A DNA stretch of 64,000 nucleotides, from the NCBI GenBank assembly GCA_030762935.1, contig CM060895.1, positions 74,569,001 through 74,633,000 on the forward strand. The letters run 5' to 3'. The notes under the pieces were generated by a model that did not search any database, was not told the DNA's origin, and worked only from the letters and a program-made list of their open reading frames with translations. This document shows, piece by piece, positions 1 to 10,253 of the stretch (positions are counted from its first letter, which is position 1; each line of letters opens with the position of its first letter). The stretch is from Hymenopus coronatus. Lineage: Eukaryota > Arthropoda > Insecta > Mantodea > Hymenopodidae. Position numbers and translations under genes: made by a program.

Positions 1-241
1 ACATCCTTGAAAGATATTGCACTTAGATACAAAGTTTGTAATTTAATAGATTTTTAGTTTTTGAGCTATACTGCCCAAATTTAAACACACGCGCACTCGA
101 TCATTTTCTAAACAATTTTCTTTTTGGATTTAGGGGATCTCAAAATATTTATTTCCAGTGAAATCTTGGTATGAAAATTTTGGGTGCAATACAACCTTCT
201 GTATACACTTTGTATATAGTACGTATAGGGAAACTAAAAAT
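1..241 (-). mobile_element. H1 (Helentron-like, non-autonomous), cut by window start
   Basis: The 5' part of an H1 element read on the minus strand. It holds the block next to the TACCAAA hairpins, a worn CA run (ACACACGCGCAC, near 86), the conserved block around CAGTGAAATCTTGG and the terminal palindrome ending in GTATAGGGAAACTAAAAA. The rest lies left of the window. Confidence 0.85.
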
Positions 242-275
242 AAAAGAAATGCAAAAAAAGAAATCTGTAATCTAT

Positions 276-345
276 TTTAGTTTAGGTCGCTTTAACTTCT
301 AAGTCACATCGCGACAGATCTATGTAGTAGGATACCTTGATGGTA
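276..345 (-). pseudogene. LINE 3' end relic
   Basis: On the minus strand this reads CGATGTGACTTAGAAGTTAAAGCGACCTAAAC in pieces, matching in order the 3' UTR end of the LINE at 10.6 kb (..TATATGACCTCAGGTTAAAGCGAC..). This is seen directly in the alignment; that it is a 5'-truncated copy of the same or a related LINE is inference. Confidence 0.5.
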
Positions 346-591
346 TATGGTGGACAGTAGCCTTTCAGATGTATCCCCGTTCTATAACCCTTTCCTTTGT
401 GCCAAACAGATGGCGATAGGGTCTACCATTCTGATTTCTGACTTCATCTGTAGTCAAAATGGCGCGTACAAACAGATATCATACTTCTACTCTGCTTCCA
501 TCATCTGTAGTCAGATGATAGAATTCAGTGAACCCCTCAAGATAACATACCTCACTCGGCGACAACCAGATGGCATTATAGTACCATTTTT
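346..591. other. no recognised feature
   Basis: A weak local direct repeat is visible (CATCTGTAGTCA at about 448 and 502). The 85-codon open frame here resembles nothing I know and is probably chance. Confidence 0.4.
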
Positions 592-1228
592 ACCTTCTCT
601 ATAAGTACAATATACATAACTCCATGGCACGACAGCTCACGGGGAACCTTGGCCTACCGCCCTGCCGCTGCGTCCCCCATCTCGGTCCACTACAGACGTC
701 ATGGATGGGGTGCAGTATTGGAGGGTGAGACGGGGTCAGCGTCTCGAGTCCCCCCGGCCGATTAATGCGGTCCTCATGACCTGGAGCCGCTACTTCTCCA
801 TCAAGTAGCTCCTCAATTGGCCCCCCAGGGACCTTACGAGGCTGAGTGCACCCCGGGCCAGGTCTCCCAGCGGGGGAAACATCCCCACGCTGGTACTAGA
901 GATCGAACCCAGGTCTCCCGCTTGGCAAGCAGCAACGCTACCACCGCGCTAAGGAGACGACCACAATATACATAGTGTATTAAAAAAAAGATCTGCATTC
1001 CACCTAGAAGTTTGATACTGAGATTTCACCGGAAATATATCTATGTTTTGATGACCCCGAGTCAAAAGCAGTTTTAGAAAAAGGTCCGCAAGTGTGGATA
1101 GCATAGCTCAAAAACGGAAATGCCGTTAAATACCAAACTTGGTATTTAAGTTTGGTATCTTCCAATGATGCGACACGAAGATTTTCAAGAAAATCCCCCG
1201 ACCACCAAATATCCTATACATGGAAATT
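592..1228 (+). mobile_element. H1 5' part, split by a SINE
   Basis: The terminus ACCTTCTCTATAAGTACAA begins at 592 and resumes after the SINE at 963 (ACAATATACATAGTGTAT). It continues through the CACCGGAAATAT block and TACCAAACTTGGTATTTAAG to ACATGGAAATTT. The 3' half is missing; at about 1228 it abuts an oppositely oriented H1 fragment. Confidence 0.8.
619..962 (-). mobile_element. SINE family S-A (GC-rich, tRNA-headed), complete with TSD
   Basis: A 344-bp GC-rich island in AT-rich DNA. On the minus strand it opens with a tRNA-like head: box A-like TAGCGCGGTGGTAGCGT, then box B GGTTCGATCTC about 40 bases on. The body is GC-rich and the end (CCATGGAGTT) has no poly-A. A perfect 12-bp target duplication, ACAATATACATA, flanks it at 607-618 and 963-974. 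It sits inside the terminal palindrome of an H1 copy and is therefore younger than it. The family name in public databases is unknown to me. Confidence 0.9.
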
Positions 1229-1437
1229 TATAACAGACTTTTCGTTTTTTAGTTATGTTGTCTACACACACACACACACACACGCACGCACACAGGCTTT
1301 TTACTAAAATACATTTTTGGATTCAGGGGTCCTCAAAACATATTCATGGTGAAATCTCGGTATTGAATTTTTAGATGGAATACAATGTGTTCTCTATCTA
1401 CTATATGCATGCAGCATGCGTGCTAGAGAATACAAAA
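1229..1437 (-). mobile_element. H1 5' part, inverted against its neighbour
   Basis: Runs from the region before the microsatellite (ACAGACTTTTCG) through a CA run (1263-1293) to a worn terminus (GCTAGAGAATACAAAA). With 592-1228 it forms a foldback whose two outer ends are both H1 5' ends. Confidence 0.75.
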
Positions 1438-2254
1438 TCGTTAGTTATTTCAAGCTTTTGAGCTTATCTTCTCTTCTAAGCCAAAACTGTTTTAGTAACA
1501 GAGCCAAGCGGCATGATCATGGTAGCTAGAAGGTTTTGCTTTGATTCTCCGTTACGTACGGGAGCGCGGTTTGTTTTGTACATGGGTATGGGTTTTTGAG
1601 TAAAAATTAAAAAAAAAGTAAATGAAACAGAACTACAAGTAAAAAGGAACAACAAACAAAGCAAAATACAGGTTTTACGCAGTACACATTTACTTCAAAA
1701 TCAGCCATGCAAGAGAAAACCCCTTTAGCTTGTTTTTTTACTTATGCCTTTTCCGAAAATTTTGATTTGCATTCAAAGAGTCTGTCACAATTTTATTTTA
1801 GTGAATTCCCTGTACCAAACCAATGGCGAAATACATCGCTTACCATACCAAAGATTGAGTTAGAAAGAAAGAGAGGCAGAGAGGAGGAGAAAACTGGCAG
1901 GTTTGTTTTGCTCAACTCTATGTACGAGTATAAATGGAAATTGTGAAACAATAAAAGAATTAATTTGGAATTCTAGGTTTCTAAACGTTGTTCCTTTTTT
2001 ACAAATTATAAAATGATATATGATTCGAAAATCTTGTTGCCAAAAGAATTGTTTATTTGTAGCATCAAATCTCTGAATATAGTCAAGAACTTTCTCTGAA
2101 AAATCAGTTCTTACATTTGAACCATATTTGATAAGTCATTTCTGTTACACTCCCATTAAAATTCTATAAAAGACATTTTTATAAAACAGATACTACAAAA
2201 TAAACACGTATTTTGGTCAACTGTATATGTTAAACAATGGATAACTGTAGCGAA
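1438..2254. other. no recognised feature
   Basis: AT-rich DNA without recognisable repeats or convincing coding frames; the short open frames at 1476-1664 and 1707-1946 show no known domain. Confidence 0.4.
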
Positions 2255-2488
2255 CCCCCTGGGTAGTGTGGTGGTAGCGTGTCTGTTTCACATTCAACAG
2301 GTTCTGAGTTCGAATCTCGCTTAGGGCGAGTTACCCGGATAAGGTTTTCCCTTATCTTGAGAAGACGAATGTCGAATAGCTTTAAGCTCCATGGATCCAT
2401 GGACCACAAGATCATTTGAGCGTCATTTCACCAATTTTATTCATCGTCCGATATGACCAACCAGGTTAAAGGACGTTAAACTAAAAAA
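2255..2488 (+). mobile_element. SINE family S-B (tRNA-headed)
   Basis: The head has box A-like TAGTGTGGTGGTAGCGTG and box B GAGTTCGAATCTC. The body has TTACCCGGATAAGGTTTTCC and GCTCCATGGATCC. The tail is CCGATATGACC..CAGGTTAAAGGACGTTAAAC followed by A's. Three more copies lie at 38401, 58848 and 59081. The tail resembles the 3' end of the LINE at 10.6 kb. Confidence 0.88.
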
Positions 2489-2739
2489 GTGGGGGAAGTT
2501 GTACCACAATCTGCTGATGAACGGATAAATAGACTTAAATTAAACAAGTAATTAATAATATTTTGAAAAACAAAACTGAATAAAATTTATTCTGAGCAAG
2601 GGGGGCTTCAAAGAGCGTTCCCAAAAAATTGAAAAAATATATTTTATTAGTAATGCATAATCCTTAAACATGTAATTATTAGGAAAAAAATATTTAAACG
2701 TACTTTCCGGTAAAGGAAATGTACCAGGCCATTGGGAAC
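2489..2739. other. no recognised feature
   Basis: AT-rich spacer between a SINE and a P1 element; nothing identified. Confidence 0.4.
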
Positions 2740-2855
2740 CGGCGTTTCAAGTTATCAGTTTACCCTGAAGAGGAAGATGGTGCACATCTTCGAAACGTTG
2801 GAGTCAATCCATATACTTACCTGGCTAGAAGCTCGAGAACTCTTGGAGTTAATAC
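2740..2855 (+). mobile_element. P1 element (hammerhead-like motif), fragment
   Basis: Core CTGAAGA (2765-2771), a 7-bp perfect stem GAAGATG/CATCTTC with loop GTGCA, then GAAAC (2792-2796), followed by GTTGGAGTC and TTACCTGGCTAGAAGC. The same order recurs in both arms of the foldback at 9225-9570. The motif resembles a hammerhead ribozyme core as known from Penelope-like elements, but one extra base lies between CTGAAGA and the stem, and no stem I is evident. Boundaries are uncertain. Confidence 0.6.
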
Positions 2856-2876
2856 TCATCAGAAAATCTTCAGCTC

Positions 2877-2950
2877 TTACTTTTAACTTTTCTCACATGG
2901 GAAATTATCAACTCCTGCCAATGCCAAAAAAAAAAAAAAAAAAAAAAAAA
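2877..2950 (+). mobile_element. H1 internal fragment and poly-A run
   Basis: ACTTTTCTCACATGGGAAATTATCAACTCCTG matches (in two pieces) the H1 body around TTTTCTCATACAGGAATTTGTCAACTCC. A 26-base A run (2925-2950) follows and is where the next H1 copy inserted. Confidence 0.55.
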
Positions 2951-3645
2951 ATCTGATGTGTTCCATTCACATGACTTTCTCTACATCTCTGCAACCAATT
3001 TTAGTTAAAAAGCTTATGCTTCCATTTACTTTATGCTAATCGAGAAACAGCATAAATATTCTTATTATTTGTTTCCTTGTAAGTAGAAACGAAACGAAGG
3101 AGTACCATAGGTCAAAATGATAGCCAAAAGCTAGTTGCTATGTAACTGAAGTTCCTTTGTTTGCATGTACAGGAGTTAGCAAATTCCTGTATGAGAAAAG
3201 TATGTTTTTCAAAGCAGAATCGAAAAACTAAGAATATCTTAAAATGATCAGCTCTATAAAACAATGTGTATGAGATAAATTGTGTGTTATATTGCGAGCT
3301 TCATTTTAAGTGTAAGTTTTTGTCCATCTCTTACGGTTTAGCAGTTATACACAATTCCGTAAAATTCATCCAGATTAAAGCAGTCTTCAGTGGCTATTCC
3401 CAGAAAATTCAAGATATACATTTTATTTGTCGGGTGAATATCTTTAATATGCGATGTTTTAATCAAAATCCTTACAGCCATTTTTAAGAGAATCAAAATT
3501 TTGAAAATTTTTTCCATGTAAAGGGTAGTTTGGGCTGGGGGGATTTTCTTGAAAATCTTCGCGTCGCATCCTTGGAAGATAACAAACTTAAATACCAAGT
3601 TTGGGCTTTAACAGTCCTTTCGTTTTTGCGCTATGCTGTGCACAG

Positions 3646-3676
<31 letters not shown>

Positions 3677-3819
3677 CATTTTTCTAACAATGTTTTTTTT
3701 TTTGTATTCAGGGAGTGTCAAAACATGTATTTCCGGTGAAATCTCGGTATCGAATTTTTGGGTACAATACAATACCTTCTCTATACACTATGTACATAGT
3801 TCGTATAGAGAAAGTAAAA
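2951..3819 (-). mobile_element. H1 full-length copy
   Basis: About 869 bp with both ends. On the plus strand it starts ATCTGATGTGTTCCATTCAC and ends TATAGAGAAAGTAAAAT. It has a (CA)n run at 3646-3674, the TACCAAG/TTTGG module at about 3590 and the SGGTGAAATCTCGGTATCG block at 3735. It sits in an A-run. The 3' flank 3815-3862 is shared with the copy ending at 54539. Confidence 0.92.
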
Positions 3820-3863
3820 TTGGATTTCAACCGCATGATAAGTAGCTTTTAAAAGAGATCACT

Positions 3864-4196
3864 ATTATTATTTCTATTTTACTTACAAGGAAGTAGATAA
3901 TAAGACAATTTCTGTAGTAAATATATGCGTAAGCTTTCACGGCCGGTGTCTATGGTTTTAAAATTTAAAATTTTCGGGCTGTTTTGCCGTGGTCTGTAGG
4001 TTAAAATATGTTTAGTTAAAATATTTCTACCTAACGTTTCGTCCCTGTCTGTGAGGGACATCTTCAGAGGCACTGCACTCACGTCGCTAACTCGGAAAGA
4101 AACCAATTTCTGTAGTGTTTGTCTCAATTATCATGGAGCAAGAAGAATAAACCGTTTAACAATAATTTGCTATAGAGAATGTCATGTGACTCGGAT
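3864..4196 (+). mobile_element. H1 3' part, split by a P1 element
   Basis: H1 body text TTTTACTTACAAGGAAGTAG and AATAAGACAATTTCTG leads into the P1 insertion, then resumes at 4104 with AATTTCTGTAGTGTTTGTCT and runs to the subterminal TAGAGAATGTCATGTGAC. The 5' half is absent. Confidence 0.75.
3919..4103 (-). mobile_element. P1 element (hammerhead-like), 185 bp with 13-bp TSD
   Basis: Flanked by a perfect 13-bp direct repeat CAATTTCTGTAGT (3906-3918 and 4104-4116) inside an H1 copy, so its ends are well defined. On the minus strand: CTGAAGA (4067-4061), one T, a perfect 6-bp stem GTCCCT/AGGGAC with loop CACAGAC, GAAAC (4040-4036), then GTTAGG. It ends near GGCCGTGAAAGCTTACG. The TSD implies target-primed insertion. 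A Penelope-like or retrozyme origin is inferred from the motif only; no reverse transcriptase frame fits in 185 bp. Confidence 0.75.
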
Positions 4197-4516
4197 TATC
4201 TACTTATTTGTTTCAAAAACTGCATTCACCCTCTAAAAATAAATTAAGGCAGTAAGTTTTTCAAGTGAATAATTTTGAATAAAACTTTTATATATTTTTA
4301 TATATTTGATTGTGAGGGACACTATTTTTTCGAAATAAAATTTGAGACCACAAATAGTAAATATTAAAACATCAAGGGCTTCAGAGAATAAATTTTTTTT
4401 CCTGATATAATTAGGGTTAATACGAAAAACTTAAGATGTTTGTAAACTCATTTGCTATGCAACTTCAATTTAACGTATACTTTTTAAATGCATCTGGTGA
4501 CTAGATTTATTAGAAA
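4197..4516. other. no recognised feature
   Basis: AT-rich DNA; nothing identified. Confidence 0.4.
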
Positions 4517-5381
4517 AATCAGATGTGTTCCATTCACATGACTTTCTCTACATCTGTGTAACAGATTATTGTTAAAAATCGTATGCTTCTATTTACTTCA
4601 TGCTAATCAAGAAAAAATTAGCAGAAATAGTTTTATTACCGCTACCTTGTAAGTAGAAGCAAAATAAGGGAAACATGAGTTAAACTGATAGTAGAAAGCT
4701 GGTGGCTATGTGACTGAAGTTCCTTAGTTTGTATGGATAAGAGTTGACAAATTCATGTTAAAGAAAAATGTAAGTTTTTCAAAGCTGAAACAAAAACAAC
4801 GAATACCTTGAAAACTATCACCTCCATGAAAAACATGTATACAACATAACTTGTGTGTTTTAATGTGCCTTACATTGTATGTTTTATTGTGCTCTACATT
4901 TTCTATGCAATAAGTTTTTATCCATCTTTTACGGTTAAACAGATTTGCAAAATTCCATAAAATCCATCTAATATAGTCTTCGGAGGCTTTTCCAGAAAAT
5001 TCAAGATATACATTTTATTTTGTCAGGTAAATATCTGTAATATACGATATTTTAATCCAAATCGTTAGAGCCATTTTTTAGAAAATCAAAATGTTCGAAA
5101 AAAAGTTCCATGTAAAGTGTAGTTGGGGGTGGGGGGGTTTTCTTAAAAATCTTCGTGTCACATCCTTGGCAGATACCAAATTTGGTTTTTAACGGACTTT
5201 TCGTTTGAGCTATGCTGTCCACATACACATACACATGGATTTTTTGTAAAAATGCTTTTTTTTTTGGATTCAGAGGGACCCAAAATATGTATTTCCAGTG
5301 AAATCTCGGTATCAAATTTTTGGGTGGAGTACAACACCTTCTCTATACACTATGTGCATAGTTCGTAAAGAGAAAGTAAAA
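4517..5381 (-). mobile_element. H1 full-length copy
   Basis: About 865 bp, ATCAGATGTGTTCC to AAAGAGAAAGTAAAAAT. The dinucleotide run has decayed to ACATACACATACACAT (5221-5236), so this copy is probably older than those with clean CA runs. Confidence 0.9.
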
Positions 5382-7054
5382 ATGAATTGACAATGAAACA
5401 TTATTTGAATAACCATATAAGCTAGAATTTTGATACAGGAAAAATATCATTATTACTACGTAAAATAACTAGTATACATTTCAATAAAATATCGTGATGT
5501 GTATTTTACAAGTTTCACATGCGGTACTTTAAACTCGTGATTTTATTGTTAAGTGTAACTATTTGATAACCCACTGTTCAATCATTTCGTGATCACGCCA
5601 AATGAGTAGCAAATCAAGCATCAATTAGGGAGTGAACGCTGCGGTTTTACTCAGTGACCACACCAAACGCTCTGTTAGACTCTTCATCGTTACGGTACGT
5701 GATCAAAGATTCATATATCAGCACATCCCACTCACTAAAGCAGTCTTTCACATTAGTAATACATATATACAAACACCGTCAAATACTGATTGATTTATCT
5801 AGCACTAATTCATAAAGGTTTTGCACCGAAACATTCAACACGCTTCAAAACAAACTTTTGCAGTTGATGTAACGCGGGACATCTAAAGGACAGTTTTCCC
5901 CTTTAGGTTTGACTACTGTTTTTCTGCTACCAGTTAGCTGTTCATTGGTAGACTGTGAGATCTTATTCGTAGTATGCGTGATTACGATGAGAATCGAGAT
6001 CACTGGTTACATTTATTAAGAATATCTAATAGAAGCTAATAACTAATATTTGGGATAAGTTTCCGGCTGCTTTAAGATGAATAATCAACTGATACTGGAT
6101 TTAAGCACGTAGCACTATGACTGCATCAAATCTGTTAACTTCAAGAATATTAAACACAACACCATAGACAAAAATTATTTCCGTAGTAAACTAACTTGCT
6201 AACTTCTGTATTCCAAATCGCTAAGTCGGTGATTGGTATCTACTTTACGCACGATACTACCATACCTTGCAAAAACTTAGCAAGTGAGACCAACACTTAG
6301 CATTGCGCTCCCTTTTACTAACCTAAGTCCCGTCTACAACAATGACTCCCCTCCAAAGTTCCACCATTCTACTCTTTGATTGACAAATCTCTTAGTATCA
6401 TGTTTCCTCTAATTCTCGGGATTGGCAAATGTGCGTTTTCCACAAACATTCGTTTTTAGAACGTACTTAATTCCCATGAATTCAGTCTTGATCTTTATGG
6501 AGTTATTGATAACTGCGTTTCCTAGAGACTAATTACTCTCTCAGTTCAGACTTTCTAGCTAATTGCTTCGCTTCACCCTTTCTTGTTAATGACTCAAATA
6601 ACAGAATTTGAGCGTGTGCTTTTTACAGTAGGCGTGATTTTAATATATGTATAAAATATTTATTATAATTATTAATGTTTCTCCAGTAGTCTTTATAAAA
6701 TAATTATTAATTCAGCAAAATCATTCCGCTATTAAAATCTAGGTCTAGTTTAAACTGGTAAGGTAATTCAGCTGTCTCTAGGTCACCCAAGTTATTTTTG
6801 TGGATTTTTCGTATACTTTATTAACTAAACTCGGCTACAACGAAATTAATTGCTTCGTGGGAAGGGGTGAGGAAAAGAAAGTGGGCGGTACGAATGAAAA
6901 AGTACGAGATGCTTAAAACTCTTACATCAAAGCTGTTGCGAGAATTGACATTGCTTTATTTTGCCAACTCTAAATTTCAATATAGTATGTAGATTATCAC
7001 CAATTACCTCACAATCAAAACAAATATATATTTTTTATTGTTTCATTTATATAA
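5382..7054. other. 1.7 kb without recognised feature
   Basis: One of the longest stretches in the window free of H1 or SINE sequence. No long open frame, tRNA or repeat is visible. It may be true intergenic or intronic DNA. Confidence 0.45.
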
Positions 7055-7283
7055 CCCTCTTTAACATCCAAGGTCATATCGGGGGCTTTGCACTTGAAAC
7101 AACTCGTCTGTAGGTTCTTTACGCTGGTTTATATCATTTTATTTTCCTTAAACACACATTCACTCTTGCATACATACATCCAGACTCTGTGGGGGACAGG
7201 GAATAATTCTGGTTAAAGGAAAATTCCGCGCCTCAGCCGTGGATCGAACCCTTGACCTCCGGATGAGACATCAGCTCGGTGAC
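7055..7283 (-). mobile_element. SINE family S-D, head-truncated
   Basis: Minus strand: box B GGGTTCGATCC (near 7250), then GGAATTTTCCTTTAACCAG and ATTCCCTGTCCCCCACAGAG, matching the S-D copy at 25465. The tail CCGATATGACCTTGGATGTT carries the motif shared with S-B and the LINE. The box A side is not recognisable. Confidence 0.7.
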
Positions 7284-7389
7284 CAAAAAAATATTGTACC
7301 GAATAACTGCTTGTATATGCATTAAATACGAGGCTGCTGTTATTTTGTTGGTAAAATTGAAATTGAGTTTTATTTAACTGGTGTGGTTT
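7284..7389. other. short spacer, nothing identified
   Basis: AT-rich DNA between two SINEs. Confidence 0.3.
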
Positions 7390-7621
7390 TCAACGCCGCA
7401 TTCTCAGCGAATGATCGTTTAATTTTAATCAGATGTTTGTTTTTTTTTTTTTTTGTTTTTTTTATCAGTTATGAGTTTCTTATTAGTAAATTTACAACAC
7501 GAAACCAGTGACTTTACAGCCCTTCCGAAGGAAGCCATGTTAAGAAGTTTTAGGTCAGGAAAAAAATCCATCGCCATCTTATACCCGCGACTTTGGGAGC
7601 CTAGACCACGGAGGAAGACGT
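7390..7621 (-). mobile_element. SINE family S-C, diverged
   Basis: Contains CCTTCCGAAGGAAGCCATG (7520-7538), AAAAAATCCATCG and CCACGGAGGAAGACG, the S-C signature seen at 20839, 36604 and 44181. A T-run interrupts the tail. Open frames on both strands here are side effects of the SINE. Confidence 0.75.
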
Positions 7622-8100
7622 TTGCTTCGAGTTGGCCTATGTGGTGTATAGCGAGTGGAAGGGAACTTATTACATCCCTTCTAATATGCACGTTATAGTA
7701 GTATTATAAACTTACAAAGTATAATAGTATCTTCTTCTATAATCCATCTTTTTTTGAAAAAAACAAGTTTCTTTTATACGAATTAGATGGTTTATTCCAC
7801 GAGAGCTAATAGTTTGCTACTTGTACAAGAGGTGGAATAACCTCTCACTGGCTTAGTTTCGGTAGTAAATATGCCATCGTACAAGGTTTTGAAAAATTAA
7901 TCATCGTCTAAAACCGTTTTGCAGATGTAATTTGGTTGGCCATATGGGCAATATTGTTAGGCGAAGGTAGGTAAGTGTGAGAACCGATTCATGAACGTAA
8001 AAAAAGCAATATACCAGAACGGGAGGTTGAGGAATAGCGATTTAGTTTCCACACGATCATTAATTCAAACAAACACGATAAGCGATACTGAAACTTGTTA
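7622..8100. other. no recognised feature
   Basis: AT-rich; nothing identified. Confidence 0.4.
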
Positions 8101-8500
8101 ACGTACGCCCTGATCTATCTCATACGGTTTACCAGTCATGCAAAAGTGATCCAGAATGAAGTGCAGGGCCGCGCCGTTAAACACTACCCCCCCCCCCCCC
8201 TCCAAAACTGAAGTGATCATCAGAGGCTTTTCCCAGAAAGTTCAAGGTATATGTTTTATTTTTCATGAAAAAATATTTTATCAGCGGCATTTTAATATAA
8301 ATCTTTTGAGTCATTTTGGGATAAACAAAATGTTGGAAGTTTTTTCAATATAATGGCTATTTTGGATGGGGGATATTCCACAAAACGTTGTGTTGCACCC
8401 TTGGAAGATTATAAACCTAATTACCAAATTTGACATTTAACGGGCTTGTGACTTTTGAGTTATCGTGTTCACAAACACATGGCCACACATGGACCTTTTT
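8101..8500 (-). mobile_element. H1, degraded internal part
   Basis: Diverged H1 text runs from TCTCATACGGTTTACCAG through GCTTTTCCCAGAAAGTTCAAG to ACACATGGACC. Inside it, 8165-8200 carries GCGCCGTTAAACACTACC followed by a C run, which matches the tail of SINE family S-E. Confidence 0.7.
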
Positions 8501-8505
8501 TTAAA

Positions 8506-8560
8506 AATCTGAAATTCCATTTACATGACTTTCTCTGCCTATTATTTTATAAAATATTCA
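8506..8560 (-). mobile_element. H1 3' terminus fragment
   Basis: AAATCTGAAATTCCATTTAC and ATGACTTTCTCTG are the H1 3' end directly abutting the previous degraded copy; the remainder is missing or unrecognisable. Confidence 0.6.
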
Positions 8561-9211
8561 TATAAGATCGTGTTTTAGTAACGCCAAAGTTACCGTTATT
8601 CTGGCTAAGCATTCCAGCAATCACTATAGTCTGCTTAATGAAAAGAGATTTCTTAATATTAAAACTAAAGCTGATCCTTTTCTTACTCGGTATTATAAAA
8701 ATTGCAGTATAAACAACGATAAATAAAGAACATAAATTAAAAGAAGAGACGTTCGAAAACAGTTCTTACTGTAATAAATATTAAAATAGGAAATCAACTT
8801 TAAATGAAAGTGTTACGAAATGTGTCCAAACTGTAGCAAAAACCACTGAAAAGAAATTCATAAAATTATCGTTTAATAGCGTATCAAACATTACAGCTGT
8901 GTGATTTTTATTAGTAAACGTAACTAAATTTCTCAGACTAAAAAGTGACAGTCAATGATTTGTGTAACCAAGATGACAAATTCAAAGAGCTCTCATTGTA
9001 TGTGGTCTCTTGAAGAGTATTAATTTCCTAAAAGCTTATCAAATCTGAATTCCTCTCATACGGATCCTATATATTACTACACCGATAAAAAGGAATATAT
9101 TTCTAACCAGTTTCCTGTTCACAATATTCTGTAAATGTATTAATAGAAATGTTTGTTTAAAAGCAACAAGCAAGTATAGTTGGTCATGAGCTCATAGTTT
9201 AAACAAATGAC
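8561..9211. other. no recognised feature
   Basis: AT-rich; no repeats or coding signal seen. Confidence 0.4.
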
Positions 9212-9224
9212 AATAGCGTTTATA

Positions 9225-9570
9225 ATAAGAACTGAAGCTTTCCTGGCGACGTATTAATTCAAAATCTTCTCGGGCTTCTAGCCAGGTAAAAACTTGGCTT
9301 GACACCAACGTTTCGAAGAAGTGCATCTTCCTCGTCTTCAGGGTGAACCGATGGTTTGAGCTTGCGGAGACTGGTATTTATAAGAGCTGGGATGAAGCTA
9401 ACATCTGATTGGTTCGCGTGATATTATAGCTTCATCCCAGCTCTTATAAATACCAGTCTCCGCAGCTCAAACCATCGGTTCACCCTGAAGATGAGGAAGA
9501 TCCACTTCTTCGAAACGTTGGTGTCAAGCCAAGGTTTTACCTGGCTAGAAGCCCGAAAAGATTTTGAATT
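9225..9570. mobile_element. P1 foldback element, two inverted copies, 13-bp TSD
   Basis: A 346-bp insertion flanked by a perfect 13-bp direct repeat AATAGCGTTTATA (9212-9224, 9571-9583). Two near-identical arms of ~140 bp (about 9262-9412 and 9430-9560) face each other across ~20 bp. Each arm, read outward, has a TATA box (9382-9375 minus; 9445-9452 plus), then CTGAAGA about 40 bases on (9341-9335; 9485-9491), a ~7-bp stem, GAAAC (9314-9310; 9512-9516), GTTGGTGTCAAGCC and CTGGCTAGAAGCCCG. The left side has ~37 extra bases (CTTTCCTGGCGACG) absent on the right. A head-to-head arrangement with one longer end is reminiscent of Penelope-like termini. That assignment is inference; the inverted repeat and TSD are directly visible. 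Confidence 0.85.
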
Positions 9571-9699
9571 AATAGCGTTTATATTTATGTAGAATTAGCA
9601 CTTAGAAAACTTGAAAAAAGGAGAGAAAAATAAAGAATTGCTAACCTTAAAGCATATCCATTAATGACGCTTAAGAAAAGGTAACCCTTTCAACACATA

Positions 9700-10253
9700 T
9701 CTTCAAAACGGGTAACTCTACGAGAAAGTTTGATACAAATTGTACATTTTAAGGACCTCGAAGTGTTTTCTGTAGTAAGATTTTGTCTATTTTGCCTTAT
9801 GGTTTACCAGTTATGCAAAACTCCTTGAGAATGAAAGGGCTTAGAAGGATACTTACAGAAAATTTAATATATACCTTTTTTTGGCAATCAAATGTATTCA
9901 ACATATCATATTATATTCAAAATCGTACAGCCATTTTAAACAAAATAAAAAAATTGATTTTTTCCATGTAGAGTAGGGGGATTTTCTTGTCAATCCGGAG
10001 AGGGAGATTTCCTTGAAAATCTTCGTGTCCCATCCTTGGATGATGCTGAACTTGAATATCAAGTTTGGTATTTAACCAACTTTACGTTTTTAGATTATGT
10101 TTATACACAAACATTTGAACCTTTTTCTGAAAATATAGTTTTTATTCACGCGACTCTAAAATTTGTATTTCCAGAGAAAACTCGTTATTGACTTGTTGGT
10201 GTAGTGCAATATCTTCCCTACCTATGTACTATGCACTAAGAGAAAGTAAAAAT
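9700..10253 (-). mobile_element. H1 5' part, diverged
   Basis: Runs from about TCTTCAAAACGGGTAACTCT through TTATGGTTTACCAGTTATGC to CTAAGAGAAAGTAAAAATG. The element's 3' third is gone or unrecognisable and the CA run has decayed (ATACACAAACAT). Confidence 0.75.

Noticed and set aside
1263..1293. CRISPR-like or telomere-like short repeats
   Set aside because: Only dinucleotide microsatellites are present; there are no spaced repeats and no telomeric hexamers or pentamers.
2951..3819. H1 as a satellite DNA or a TIR-type MITE
   Set aside because: Copies are dispersed in both orientations with unique flanks, and the inverted repeats are asymmetric with a 3' hairpin; Helentron-like fits better, though this needs a full-genome check.
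7425..7698. Two overlapping 80-88 codon frames on opposite strands
   Set aside because: Both read through a diverged S-C SINE and a T-run.
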